A program made the position numbers and the translations under genes. Positions 1 to 12,647 of a DNA stretch of 64,000 nt are shown here, piece after piece. The stretch covers positions 1 to 64,000 of the forward strand of contig VDMD01000085.1 in assembly GCA_007026445.1 (NCBI GenBank), written 5' to 3'. The first letter of the stretch is position 1, and each line of letters begins with the position of its first letter. Source of the stretch: Schizophyllum amplum (taxonomy: Eukaryota; Basidiomycota; Agaricomycetes; Agaricales; Schizophyllaceae). The notes below the pieces were generated by a model. It was given only the letters and a program-made list of their open reading frames with translations. It was not told where the DNA came from and did no database searches.

Positions 1-105
1 ACACATTACTTGGTACGGTAGGCCGTGCTCCATACATACGACCATGAACAGCGATATCCTCTGCTCTGTTTTTTTCCCGATTTTATGACCCTGCAAATGC
101 ACTGT

Positions 106-359
106 CCTCGGAGCTTTTGCCTTGTTTGGTGACAAAGTGTCCGGAGTCGTCGGCCCGGCAGCCACCGCGTCAGTGATCTGAAGTCGGATGCATTTCAACT
201 GCTGTATCCTGCTCTCATCTCAGCTTCAGCAACGCCTGTCTCGGGTGTTCTGTGCGCTGAGCGTCGTCGCGCTTTCTCATCTGCTGTCTGATTTGTATCT
301 TGCTCATGACTTTCGCTCTCAACACGTACTGTAACGACTAATTCTGTTCATTTTGCATG
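106..359 (+). repeat. Promoter repeat, copy A (matches 5213-5468)
   Basis: About 250 bp immediately upstream of and including the ATG of patatin-fold gene A recurs almost unchanged upstream of gene B. By eye I count roughly nine differences, all in the distal 100 bp; the proximal 150 bp or so, up to the ATG, look identical. The introns and silent sites of the two genes differ far more. The block contains the 13-bp element at 125-137. It is a direct repeat spaced about 5.1 kb, which is the length of one patatin-fold plus DUF6535 unit. Confidence 0.85.
125..137 (+). promoter_or_regulatory. Shared 13-bp upstream element, gene A
   Basis: TTTGGTGACAAAG lies 220 bp before the ATG. Related 13-mers fitting TT(A/G/T)GG(C/T)(C/G)ACAAAG stand at 5232-5244, 15091-15103 and 16961-16973, each 216-247 bp before a patatin-fold start codon. 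The function is not known; a shared transcription-factor site is my inference. Confidence 0.5.
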
Positions 360-1698
360 GCTGCGGTATGTGTTTGTGGCAAGCGGTCCGTAGACCGAGG
401 CGGACTGACGAGAGTCGCAGCGCGCTCTATCCCCGAGCTCATCGTTCAAATCTACCTCTGGTCAAACGCGGGAATCCGCCATTCAGGAAGTCTACGCATC
501 ACTAGCCGTTCCCGGGCCCGGCGTGCGATTGTTGGCTTTGGGTCAGCATGCACTTGACACATGAGCGCTTTGAACGAATCGAACTGACTGTTCGCTGATA
601 GATGACGGTGGCATCCGAGGGCTATCTATGCTCTTGCTTGTACGCGACATCTTCCATCACATACAACGGGCATCTGGGCTCCCCTCTCTACCCCTACCAT
701 GCGAATATTTCGACATCATTGCAGGAAGTGGAACCGGAGGGTATGTTTTCCTGCCCAATTCCTCCATCAATGCTGATATAATCTCAGGCTCATCGCTCTC
801 ATGCTTGGACGGCTTCGCCTTTCGATCGAGGACGCCATTGAATGCTACACACGCATTGTCGGTCAGGTCTTCTCCCAGATCAAAGCAGACGGAAGTTTCA
901 AAGCCACGTCCTTTGAGAAAATTATCAAGGAGATCTGTAGTCGGTTTGGCGAGGGGGAGGATACACCCATTCAGGAAATTCCACCAATTCAATGCAAAAC
1001 GTGAGCAATCCTCTTACCTCAAGTTCAGCGAACTAATTGTTGTCAGATTCGTATGCACACGGGAGAACAGAGGAGCTGGAAATATCGTCTTCCGCAAGCT
1101 CAGGACCTACGCCCACCCTACGGAACGCAGTGTGCGATGTACGCTCCTAGAGGCTATCCGAGCCACGATGGGCCATCCGATATTCTTCAAGCCACTGTCG
1201 GTCATGAATGAGACTTCATCTACGACGTTGCTGGACGCGGGGGACGATCATTACAATCCTGTCTTCGACGTCTACGAGGAAGCTGAGTTGCTCTACCCGT
1301 CGCGGCACATCGGCTACCTTCTCAGTGTCGGCGCCGGGACAGCTGCCACCGTCGGCGTCAATCCGTCTCGCAGGTTCGCAAATAAACCCAGGCTTCCTTT
1401 GTCTGCCATCTCCGCACTTGGACATCTAGCGGATCGCTGCGACCTGATTGCATCCTCTTTCCAAGCACAACACGCCGACCTCCATCGCAGGTTCTTTCGC
1501 TTCACGCCGACCGACCCTTCTCTTGACGGAAGCATCCGGTGGGAGGATGTGGAGGCTCTGGAGGAGTTTGTCGCGCCGTACCTCCTCGCCGTTGACAAAC
1601 AGGTTCAGATGTTGGTCAGTACAATGAGGAACCAAACGGCCCTCGTCACGTCGAGCAGCCGTCGACACTACGACCACCAGACTCGGAGTTGGAGTTGA
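357..1698 (+). CDS. Patatin-fold protein A, probable pseudo-enzyme
   Basis: Five exons (357-365, 421-541, 602-740, 788-1000, 1047-1698) encode 377 residues. Patatin-like phospholipases use a Ser-Asp dyad (GxSxG and a DGG box) with an oxyanion hole DGGGxRG. Here the oxyanion motif reads DDGGIRG (residues 44-50), the elbow reads GSGTGG (85-90) with Gly where the nucleophile Ser should be, and the DGG-box Asp survives in LDAGDDHYNP (Asp about 224). The rest of the fold is recognisable: GLIALMLGRL after the elbow and a YLLSVGAG strand. There is no NACHT, TPR or ankyrin region and no signal peptide, so it is probably intracellular. The first exon is only ATG-GCT-GCG and is conserved in all four paralogues. 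A DUF6535 gene follows 281 bp downstream on the same strand. Loss of lipase activity is inferred from the motif; some other chemistry is possible. Confidence 0.85.
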
Positions 1699-1979
1699 TG
1701 CTACATGCACCGGCCGATATGCAGACTTTTGTACCTTGGTTAACTCGATGCGTCTAAATGCCTGTCCTGTGCCGTATGACAAATGGTGGCTAACCCATCC
1801 ACGATCGCCGCTGATCTCAATACTCGGCGCCTGCACGCCGGACGCCCACGTCGCACCCACAGACGGCGCGGGAGTTCCCAGGATCATGATTCCTTGATCA
1901 AGATTCGACATGTGCTGCAAGTGAACGTGTACGACGGTCCTCCAACCTTCCTCTCCTCCTGCAACCATCTTACTCCGCC

Positions 1980-4918
1980 ATGGAATACTCGACCGCAAAA
2001 AGCTCCTATATCCAGAGGTTCTTACGCCTCTGCACAGCGCCTTTCCGCTCTACCATACCCGATCTAGGGAAACAGTTAATGGGCGACGTGGCTTATGTAA
2101 GCTTGTCTGCGATTATTTCTCTACACACGAGATACGAGCTGGCTTTTCAGAATCCCAATGACATGGGAGATCCGTCATTTCAAGACGTGAGTCTCTCACC
2201 TATCTTGGCGAATTCCATACTTAGTGTGCCATAGTCACGAACGCAAGTGCCATCCTCAAAGGATGGGTACAGCTCTGCTTCCGGAGAGGTGAGGCCCATG
2301 CATGAATGCCACAATTGACGTAGTCTGAAACCAACGCAGCCAACGGCAAGCGCGCGAACAAGCATGTCAAGGGAGGCTGCAGAACTCTCGCAGGATGTAA
2401 GTGGGATAAAGTCATAAGCAATCGCAAAACTCAACTTAACTACGCAGACCAAATGGCGGATGGGGGATGGCAATTTCGCCAATAAACCGCAAAGCGAGGA
2501 GACAGCTTGGCAAGAGTGCTACAATCTGATCGACAAACATGACACGATGATGTGCCAGGTGTTTAAGGAGGAGGTCGACACGCTCATGGTCTTTGTGCGT
2601 TCAGGGCTCCTGTCGATCATCGTTTTGTCTCACCTTCTTTTCTACCCAGGCCGGTCTGTTCTCGGGTGTCTTGACAGCGTTCATCATTGAATCCTACAAG
2701 TGGTTGATGGAAGAGCCCGACGATCTGACGGCGGATTACCTGAGGCAAATACTCGCCGTCATCTCGAACACGACCATTCCTTCCGTTCGCCCTTACAGCT
2801 CCCGCCCATCCTTGCCAGACAACACAGTCTCTCTCATCAACGGCCTATGGTTTAGCAGCCTAACGCTGAGCCTCTCTTCCGCGTTCATAGGGATCATGGC
2901 CAAGCAATGGCTACGCGAATACCTCCGCGACGCCGGCCAGTCGCAGAAGACCAACCTTGCCGTCCGTCAGGTCAAATATCAAGGCCTGACGCGGTGGTAC
3001 GTCGGCGCCATTATCGCAATGATGCCACTACTGCTTCAAGGCGCCTTGTTCCTATTCCTTGTTGGCATAGTGTATCTGCTGTGGCACATACAACCCGTTG
3101 TTGCCGCAGTCATCAGCGTCTTCGGCATCTTCATTGTCTCTTTCTTCGTCGCCACCACCGTCCTTCCAGCTGCCCAGTTCATACTCGAACAAACTGGACA
3201 CCTGCATCTGCACACGACGTGCCAATTCCCGTACAAATCTGCTCAATCCTGGCTGTTTCTGCGGATGACGCTCATCGTCATCAACTTCGTCGCGTGGTTG
3301 TACCACACCCTTTTGAAAGGCTTTCAATACGGCAAAGTATTTGTAGCGCCTTTTCCCACGTATCCGTCATGGTCTCAGCTTGATCTCGACTGGACAGACC
3401 GTCGCGATAGAAGCGCGTATTGGAGCGAAGAGCCCACATCCATCGGGCTGTGCCTCGGCTTCATGGAGCTGAACTTCGAGCATCCCCTTCTGCGAGGCTG
3501 GATTTGGAACTGCCTTTGGGATATGCGGAAGAACCCGGTCAATGCGAAGTACGTGCTCCAATGTGCTAGACGTACTCCCAAGGTCAAGGCCAACTTTCCC
3601 TCGATCCACGACGATCTGGCATACAGGGTGCTTCCGCATATCCACCCCCGCGTAGTGCCCGAGGCGACAACGGAGCTGATAGCGTATATGCTTCTGCCAT
3701 CGAACAGCCAAACTTCCGTCGAGCACATCATCCGCATGCATAACACTCTCCTGCACAGTGGTGTAGATGAGATACCTCTCCCGATATATAATGCCTTGCG
3801 TACCACATTGCACGATGTGCGCAGCGGAAGCTCCAGTCCTGGTACGTGGATACGATGTGACTTTTGAATTCGCGCTCATCGCTCTCCTAGATATTCGCAT
3901 GCAGCTATTCCACGTTGCTCAGAACATGCTCAAGAAGAGCCAACACACAGAGGACGATTGCGCTCCGCCTCTGGAAATGGTCACCGCCATCGTCACTCAT
4001 CTTAGCCACGGAGAAGTCAAGGATGCATATGGCTTCTCTGCTCGAGAACTCAGCTTGGACATCAGCACCGATATCATCGACTGGCTGGAACGTCACCCTG
4101 ATCCAAGCAGCAACTGGGAGGACTACAAGTCACGCGTCTCCTGGTCTGCACATACGGTCGTTCTCCTCGCTCGCCGACTTGCGTCTTTCAAACAGTTGGA
4201 TACGGCGTTTGCGACGGCATGGCATCCCCGCCTACCTGCAATATATGCCTTCGCCAAGCTCGTTAACGATAAAGCTCGCTCGATACCAGCCGACACGCTG
4301 CCGACGTGGACGCCGGAGAAGTACGACATGGAGGAATTTGCCAGAGTCAAGGTGTCTTTGGAGGCAGCATGCGCCGCGCCCGGGTCCGAGTCTGACGGCG
4401 AGCTACCGCGCGGCTCCAATATCCCTCCTCCTCGACCACCCATCCCTCGACGTCGGCGGGTCCCGTCGATTGCATCGATGAAGGAGTCCAGAAAAGTGAG
4501 GCTTCGTGGTGTCGACTCTACCCCGCGCTTGTAAAGCTGACGCTGTGTTTTAGCGGAGCATCAAACGCAGCGGCCTGCGACAGCAAGATGCCCACAAGGA
4601 CGAAGAAGAGTCTGCAGAGGTGCGCGCGCTTGCCTGATGTTGAGAGCTATGCTAATGCGTTCGCAGCTCATGCCCGTCACCGACTTCGCCCTTCCGGACG
4701 ACGCTGACCACCAGCCCACAACCGCCGCCTCAGATGGGTCTCTTGGTAGCGGCCTAGCCGAAGGACCCGGGCCGTCGATAATGTCGATCGTGGAACAGGA
4801 CGAACCAACGCTGGAGGCTCGGACGCCCTTGCAGATGCGCAATTTTGCAGGCGCAGAACCAGAGATGGACTTAGCGGATGGCCCTATGGACGAGCTAGGG
4901 ACATATCCCCCTGTATGA
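1980..4918 (+). CDS. DUF6535 membrane protein A
   Basis: Nine exons (1980-2096, 2151-2186, 2235-2288, 2340-2396, 2448-2594, 2650-3841, 3891-4495, 4554-4619, 4667-4918) encode 841 residues. The DUF6535 core starts near residue 100, with a Trp/Cys-rich helix, EEVDTLMVF, then AGLFSGVLTAFIIESYKWL. Four hydrophobic segments are visible at about 138-156, 201-221, 253-283 and 287-310. The second ends before KQWLREYL, a hallmark of the family. A long, probably cytosolic helical C-terminal part ends in a Pro/Arg-rich and acidic tail. Exons 2-4 are tiny (36, 54, 57 nt), all in phase 0, and encode a Ser/Thr-rich linker. The ATG was chosen because paralogue B starts identically (MEYS...). The function of the family is unknown; its position behind a patatin-fold gene recurs three times here. 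Confidence 0.88.
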
Positions 4919-5465
4919 TACGATATTCCACGACGGAGCAATATGTAGATGGACATTCATATGTAATAATCTTGAGCTACTTACAGGAATCAGACCTTGG
5001 CAGGAGCAAACTTTTCATGCTTGACTAGTGACTCGTTGGCCTGTTCATTGCAGTTTAATTGTCCATGAACCGGATTTTACGCAAGTCCTGGATACTTAGC
5101 TGCAAGTCGTGCACTTCTACGATACATCATTCGACCTACGTCCAACGTTCGAACCGTACCTTGAACCAACATTGAATGTTCAACGTACAACATGGCACTG
5201 ACCTCCAATAAGCCTCGGAGCTTTTGCCTTGTTTGGTGACAAAGTGTCCGGTGTTGTCGGGCCGGCAGCCACCGCGTCAGTGATCTGTGGGTCGGATGCA
5301 TTTCAACTTCTCGTATCCTGCTCTCATCTCAGCTTCAGAAACGCCTGTCTCGGGTGTTCTGTGCGCTGAGCGTCGTCGCGCTTTCTCATCTGCTGTCTGA
5401 TTTGTATCTTGCTCATGACTTTCGCTCTCAACACGTACTGTAACGACTAATTCTGTTCATTTTGC
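4919..5465. other. Intergenic region between units A and B
   Basis: Holds the 3' flank of DUF6535 A and the promoter of patatin-fold gene B, including the repeat copy from 5213 and the 13-bp element at 5232-5244. I see no coding exon here. Confidence 0.7.
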
Positions 5466-5468
5466 ATG
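5213..5468 (+). repeat. Promoter repeat, copy B (matches 106-359)
   Basis: Second copy of the roughly 250-bp promoter block, directly upstream of patatin-fold gene B. The similarity starts abruptly at CCTCGGAGC and is strongest next to the ATG. Confidence 0.85.
5232..5244 (+). promoter_or_regulatory. Shared 13-bp upstream element, gene B
   Basis: TTTGGTGACAAAG, identical to the copy in unit A and 222 bp before the ATG of gene B. Confidence 0.5.
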
Positions 5469-6802
5469 GCTGCGGTATGTGTTGTGGCATGCGGAGAGAG
5501 ACGAGACGTGCTGACGAGAGTCGCAGCGCACTCTATCCCCGAGCTCATCGTTGAAATCCAACTCTAGTCCGACCCGAGAATCCGCGATCCAGGAAGTCTA
5601 CGCAGCGCTGGCCGTTCCGGGGCCCGGCGTGCGACTGTTGACTTTGGGTCAGCATGCGAACGGACGCTCAGACAAGTTAGACTGACCCTTGCTCATTAGA
5701 TGACGGTGGCATCCGAGGACTATCCATGCTCTTGCTTCTGCGTGGCATCTTCCGTCGAATTCAGCGGGCGACCGGACTGCCCTCTCCGCCCCTACCATGC
5801 GAATATTTCGACATCATCGCAGGGAGTGGAACTGGAGGGTATGTTTCGATGCTCAATGCCAGTCGATACACTGATATATGTGCAGGTTCATTGCTCTTTT
5901 GCTCGGCCGGCTTCACCTTTCGATTGAGGACGCCATCGAGTGCTACACACGCGTTGTCAGCGAGGTCTTCTCTCAATTCAAGGCAGACGGAAGCTTTAAG
6001 GCAACGCCATTTGAGAAGGTTCTGAAGGAGATTTGTGATCGGTTTGGCGAGGGGGAAGACACGCCCATCTCGGAAAAGCCACCGATCCAATGTAAAACGT
6101 GAGTAATCCCTCCCTCCCTGGGTGTGCGGCAAACTGACTGTAACCAGATTTGTATGCATCAGGGAAGACAAGGGAGCTGGGAACATCATTTTCCGCAAGC
6201 TCAGAACATACAGACATCCTACGGAACGCGGTGTGCGATCTACGCTTCTCGAAGCCGTCCGTGCCACGATGGGACATTCGATGTTCTTCAAGCCCCTGTT
6301 GGTGACCAGGGAGAACTCGTCTGTGACGTTGTTGGACGCAGGGGACGATCATTACAATCCTATATTCGACCTTCACGAGGAAGCCGAGTCGCTTTATCCC
6401 TCACAGCACATCGCATATCTTCTCAGTCTCGGCGCTGGGATGTCCAACACAGTCGGCGCTAATCCGACTCGCCGGTTCGCAAACAAACCCAGGCTTCCCG
6501 AGCCAGCACTCTCTACACTTCGACATCTAGCGGATCGCTGTGATCTCATCGCGTCCTCTTTCCACACACAACACGCCGCCAGTCTCCATCGCAGGTTCTT
6601 TCGCTTGACACCGACCGACTCCTCGTACGATGGAAGTATCCGGTGGGAGCAAGAGGATGCTTTGGAGGATTTCGTCGCGCCATACCTTGCGTCCGTTAAC
6701 AAACAGGTTCAGATGTTGGTCATTGCGATGAGGACCGAGACGGCACTGGTCGCGTCGAGCAGGCGTCTACACTACGACCCCCAGAGTCGGACTTGGTGTT
6801 GA
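5466..6802 (+). CDS. Patatin-fold protein B, probable pseudo-enzyme
   Basis: Exons 5466-5474, 5527-5647, 5700-5838, 5886-6098 and 6148-6802 encode 378 residues. The first four exons are exactly as long as in gene A, with the same intron phases. It is a close paralogue of A, with DDGGIRG for the oxyanion hole, the Ser-to-Gly elbow GSGTGG, and the conserved LDAGDDHYNP. The reading frame is open throughout, so the gene looks functional although the DUF6535 gene behind it (from 7072) is frameshifted. The near-identical promoter suggests shared regulation with A. Confidence 0.85.
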
Positions 6803-7071
6803 TGCAATGAGGCCCTTATGCAGACTATGTACATTTTTTGACTGTTTGGTCTGAAAGTCTATGAGTAGGCCTGGTGTACACCGTCATTCAGCACCCTCTT
6901 GAAACACATCTGATACTGCTGATCTGATCAGCAGAACCTGGCGCCCACGTTGCGCCCACAGAAGCCGCGGGAGTCTTCCCAGGGTCAAGACTCGACATGT
7001 GCCTGCAAGTAAACGTGTACGACGATACTCCTGCTCTTTTCCTACAATCATCTCGTTATTGCTCGGTCGCT

Positions 7072-10034
7072 ATGGAGTACTCCAGTGGGAAAGGCTCATA
7101 CCTACAGAGATTCTTACGGCTCTGCATGGCGCCATTTCGCTCTACCATTCCTGACCTTGGAAGGAACTTGATGAACGACACAAATTTTGTAAGTCTTTCT
7201 GCGCGCGCTTTGAGCACAATGTCAAGACGCACTGTGGTTCAACAGAACCGCAATGGCATGGAAGATCCATCTGTACGAGACGTGCGTTCTTGACTTGCCT
7301 TCATCGGTCAGGTAGCTAAAAAACAATCCATAGTCCCGAACGCAGGTGCCATCATCGAAGGAAGAGTCCGATTCGTACTACGGACAGGTGAGCCACAGAC
7401 CAATTTCGAAATTAGCGTAATCTGATGTCAGCGTAGCAAACGGCAAGCGCTCGGACAAGCATGTCAAGAGAAGCCGGAGATCTCATGAAGGACGTGAGTG
7501 ATATGCCGCCCTGAACGGTCGTGAAATTTAATCCCGTTACGCAGACGCGGTGGCGGGTGGGCGATCGCAATTTCGTCAATAAACCAGCAGGCATGGACAC
7601 AGCTTGGCAGGAGTGCTATAGGCTGGTCGACAAGCACGACACGACGATGTGTCAGGTGTTTAAAGAGGAGGTCGATACGCTCATGGTCTTCGTGCGTTCA
7701 GAGCTCCTGCTGATCTTCGCTCTGGCTCACTCTGTTCCTGCGCAGGCCGGTCTGTTCTCGGGTGTCCTGACCGCGTTCATCATTGAATCTTACAAGTGGT
7801 TGATGGAAGAGCCCGATGATCTAACGGCGGGACTACCTGAGACAGATACTCGCCGTCATTTCGAACACGACCATCCCCTCCATCCGCCCTTATAGTTCCC
7901 GACCGTCCTTGCCGGACAACATCGTCGCACTCATCAACGGTCTATGGTTCAGCAGCCTGACGCTGAGTCTTTCTTCCGCGTTCATAGGAATCGTGGCCAA
8001 GCAATGGTTACGTGAATACCTTCGCGACGCCGGCCAGTCCCAGAAGACCAACCTTGCTGTTCGTCAGGTTAAATTTCAAGGACTGACGCGGTGGTATGTT
8101 GGCGCCATTATCGCAACGATTCCACTTCTGCTTCAAGCTGCCTTGTTCCTATTCCTCATCGGCATCGTCTATCTGCTCTGGCACATACAGCCCGTCATTG
8201 CCGCCATGATCAGCGTGTTCGGCATCTTCATCGTCTCTTTCTTCATCGCCACTACCGTCCTTCCAGCAGTGCAGTTCATACTCGAACAGACTGGACATCT
8301 GCATCTGCACACAACATGTCAATTCCCATACAAATCCGCCCAGTCATGGCTGTTCCTCCGGATGACCCTCCTCGTTATCAACTCCGTCGCATGGGTGTAT
8401 CAAACCGCCTCCAAAGGTCCCAATTTCGGCAAAGATTTCGTGGCGCCTTTTCAGACATATCCATCATGGTCTCAACTGGACCTCGACTGGACTGACCGTC
8501 GCGATAGACGCGCGAGCTGGAATAAGGAGCCCACTTCCATCGGTTTGTGTCTCGGCTTCATAGAGCTGAACTTCGAGCATCATCTCTTGCGCGACTGGCT
8601 ATGGAATTGCCTTTGGGATATGCGGGAGAACGCTATCAACGCTATCAACGCGAAATATGTGCTCCAGTGTGCCAGGCGCACGCACAAGGCCCAGGTCAAC
8701 TTTCCATCTCTGGAGAATAACGACGATGCGCTTGCATACATGTTGTTGCCCCATATTGCCGATCCACGCATAGTGCCCCAGGCGACGACGGAGCTGGTGG
8801 CTCATATGCTTCTGCCGTCGAAAGTTGAAGCTTCCGTCGAGCATATCATTCGTATGTATAACACTTTTGTGCACAGTGGCGTTGATGAGGTACCTCCCGA
8901 AATATTCGACGCGTTACGCATCACGTTGCATGGCATGCGCAGCGGAAGCTCTGGTCCCGGTTTGTGACCTCGTTTGTGTTTTGAATTACGCTCATCGGTC
9001 CTCTAGATACCCGAATGCAGCTATTCTACGTGGCGCAGAGCATCCTTAGGAGAAGTCAGCACACAGAGGAGATTTTCACGCCCGCTCTCGACCTGATCAC
9101 TACTATCGTGACTCACCTGAGCCACGGAGAAGTCAAAGACGCATACGCCTTCTCCGCTCGGGAACTCAGTCTGGACATCAGCACCGATATCATCGATTGG
9201 CTGGAACGTTACCCAAATCCAAGCAGAGACTGGGAAGACTACAAGGCACGCGTCGTGTGGTCTGCACATACAGTCGTCCTCCTCGCTCGCCGACTTGCTT
9301 CCTTCAAACAACTGGACACGGCCTTCGCGACATCGTGGCATCCCCGCCTGCCATCGATATATGCCTTCGCCAAGCTTGTTAATGACAAGTCCCGCATGAT
9401 ACCTCCCGATACGTTGACGACATGGAAGCCGGAGAAGTCCAGTATGGAGGAGTTCGCCAAAGTCAAAGTGGCATTGGAAGTAGCATGCGGGGCGCATGGG
9501 TCTGAGTCTGACGGCGAGTCAGCACGCGACTCGAAAATACCTCCCCCTCGTCCTCCCATCCCTCGACGTCGGAGAGTCCCGTCCGTTGCATCGATGAAGG
9601 AGTCCAGAAAGGTGAGCTTTCGTGGTGCACACTCTATCCGTTGCTCGTAGAACTGACGATGTGTTTTAGCGGAGCATCAAACGCCTTGGCTTGCAACAAC
9701 AAGGTGAACACAGGGACGAAGAAGAGTCTGCAGAGGTGCGCGCGCTTGCCTGGTGCGGAGATGCATGCTAATAAGGTCACAGCACGCCCTCGTCACCGAC
9801 TTCGCCATACCGGACGACGTTGCCCACCAGCCCTCGGACGCCGCCTCAGATGGGTCGCTTGGTAGTAGTCTGGTCGAAGGACCTGGGCCGTCGATAATGT
9901 CGATCGTGGAACAGGACGAACCAACGCTGGAGGCTCGGACGCCCTTGCAGATGCGCAGTTCTGCGAACGGGGAACCACAGATGGACTTAGCGAACGGCCT
10001 CATGGACGAGCTAGGGACATATCCGCCTGTCTGA
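7072..10034 (+). pseudogene. DUF6535 membrane protein B, +1 frameshift
   Basis: Exons mirror copy A one for one (7072-7188, 7246-7281, 7334-7387, 7437-7493, 7545-7691, 7746-8959, 9007-9611, about 9670-9735, 9783-10034). Exon 6 carries one extra G in the GGG run at 7829-7831. The frame passes from the DDLTA motif into nonsense and stops at 7893-7895, then resumes from about 7909 with all four membrane segments and the C-terminal half intact. Exon 6 is 22 nt longer than in A: 21 nt is an in-frame repeat (around NAINAINAKY) and 1 nt is the frameshift. Truncation would leave only the first membrane segment. It is either a very young pseudogene or a sequencing indel. No other stop codon or splice-site damage is visible. 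Confidence 0.8.
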
Positions 10035-10280
10035 TAGGAAATCGGTAGAGAAACATGTAGTTGGACTCCGTGCAAATGTATATATTGTCCAAGGAAGGAC
10101 GAGACTCACACGTATTCTGCGTAGTCAGCTTCACAGTCGTCCGTCGGCTGAGAGGCAAGCGCCGCCCTCCACCAATAGCACAGTTTAGAGCGTCTGGTAT
10201 CAATTACAGCGACCTAAGGAATACAAGTGCACAGTAACACTATCCTGCCTATGCTACACTGGGGATCTCCACCGCACAAC
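10035..10280. other. Convergent 3' intergenic region
   Basis: A 246-bp gap between the stops of the converging DUF6535 B and ELP3 genes. No gene or repeat is seen. Confidence 0.6.
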
Positions 10281-12431
<2,151 letters not shown>

Positions 12432-12647
12432 CTTCCGAGTTCGAGGGACGACAAGAGTCAAGCGCCACTCTTCAATTGAACATTTTAGACACCGGCCCGG
12501 ACATGCCGGCTAATTCTTTCGCGTCCAGTCACGGCATCGTGACCGGATCAGCCAACACGTCCGCGAGGAACGGTCCTCTGCTCCTCTCGTCGCGTCGCTC
12601 TTGCGCAGAACGCCGGTAACGACCCCCAGGCCTCCCGCACCGTCACG
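12432..12647. promoter_or_regulatory. Bidirectional promoter, ELP3 / PWWP-like gene
   Basis: 216 bp separate the two start codons. Both 5' UTRs and promoters must fit here. I see no clear TATA box. Confidence 0.55.

Noticed and set aside
357..4918. One fused patatin-DUF6535 gene
   Set aside because: Patatin exon 5 ends in a clear stop (1698), and the DUF6535 gene has its own conserved start (MEYS...) in both A and B; no splice path joins the frames.
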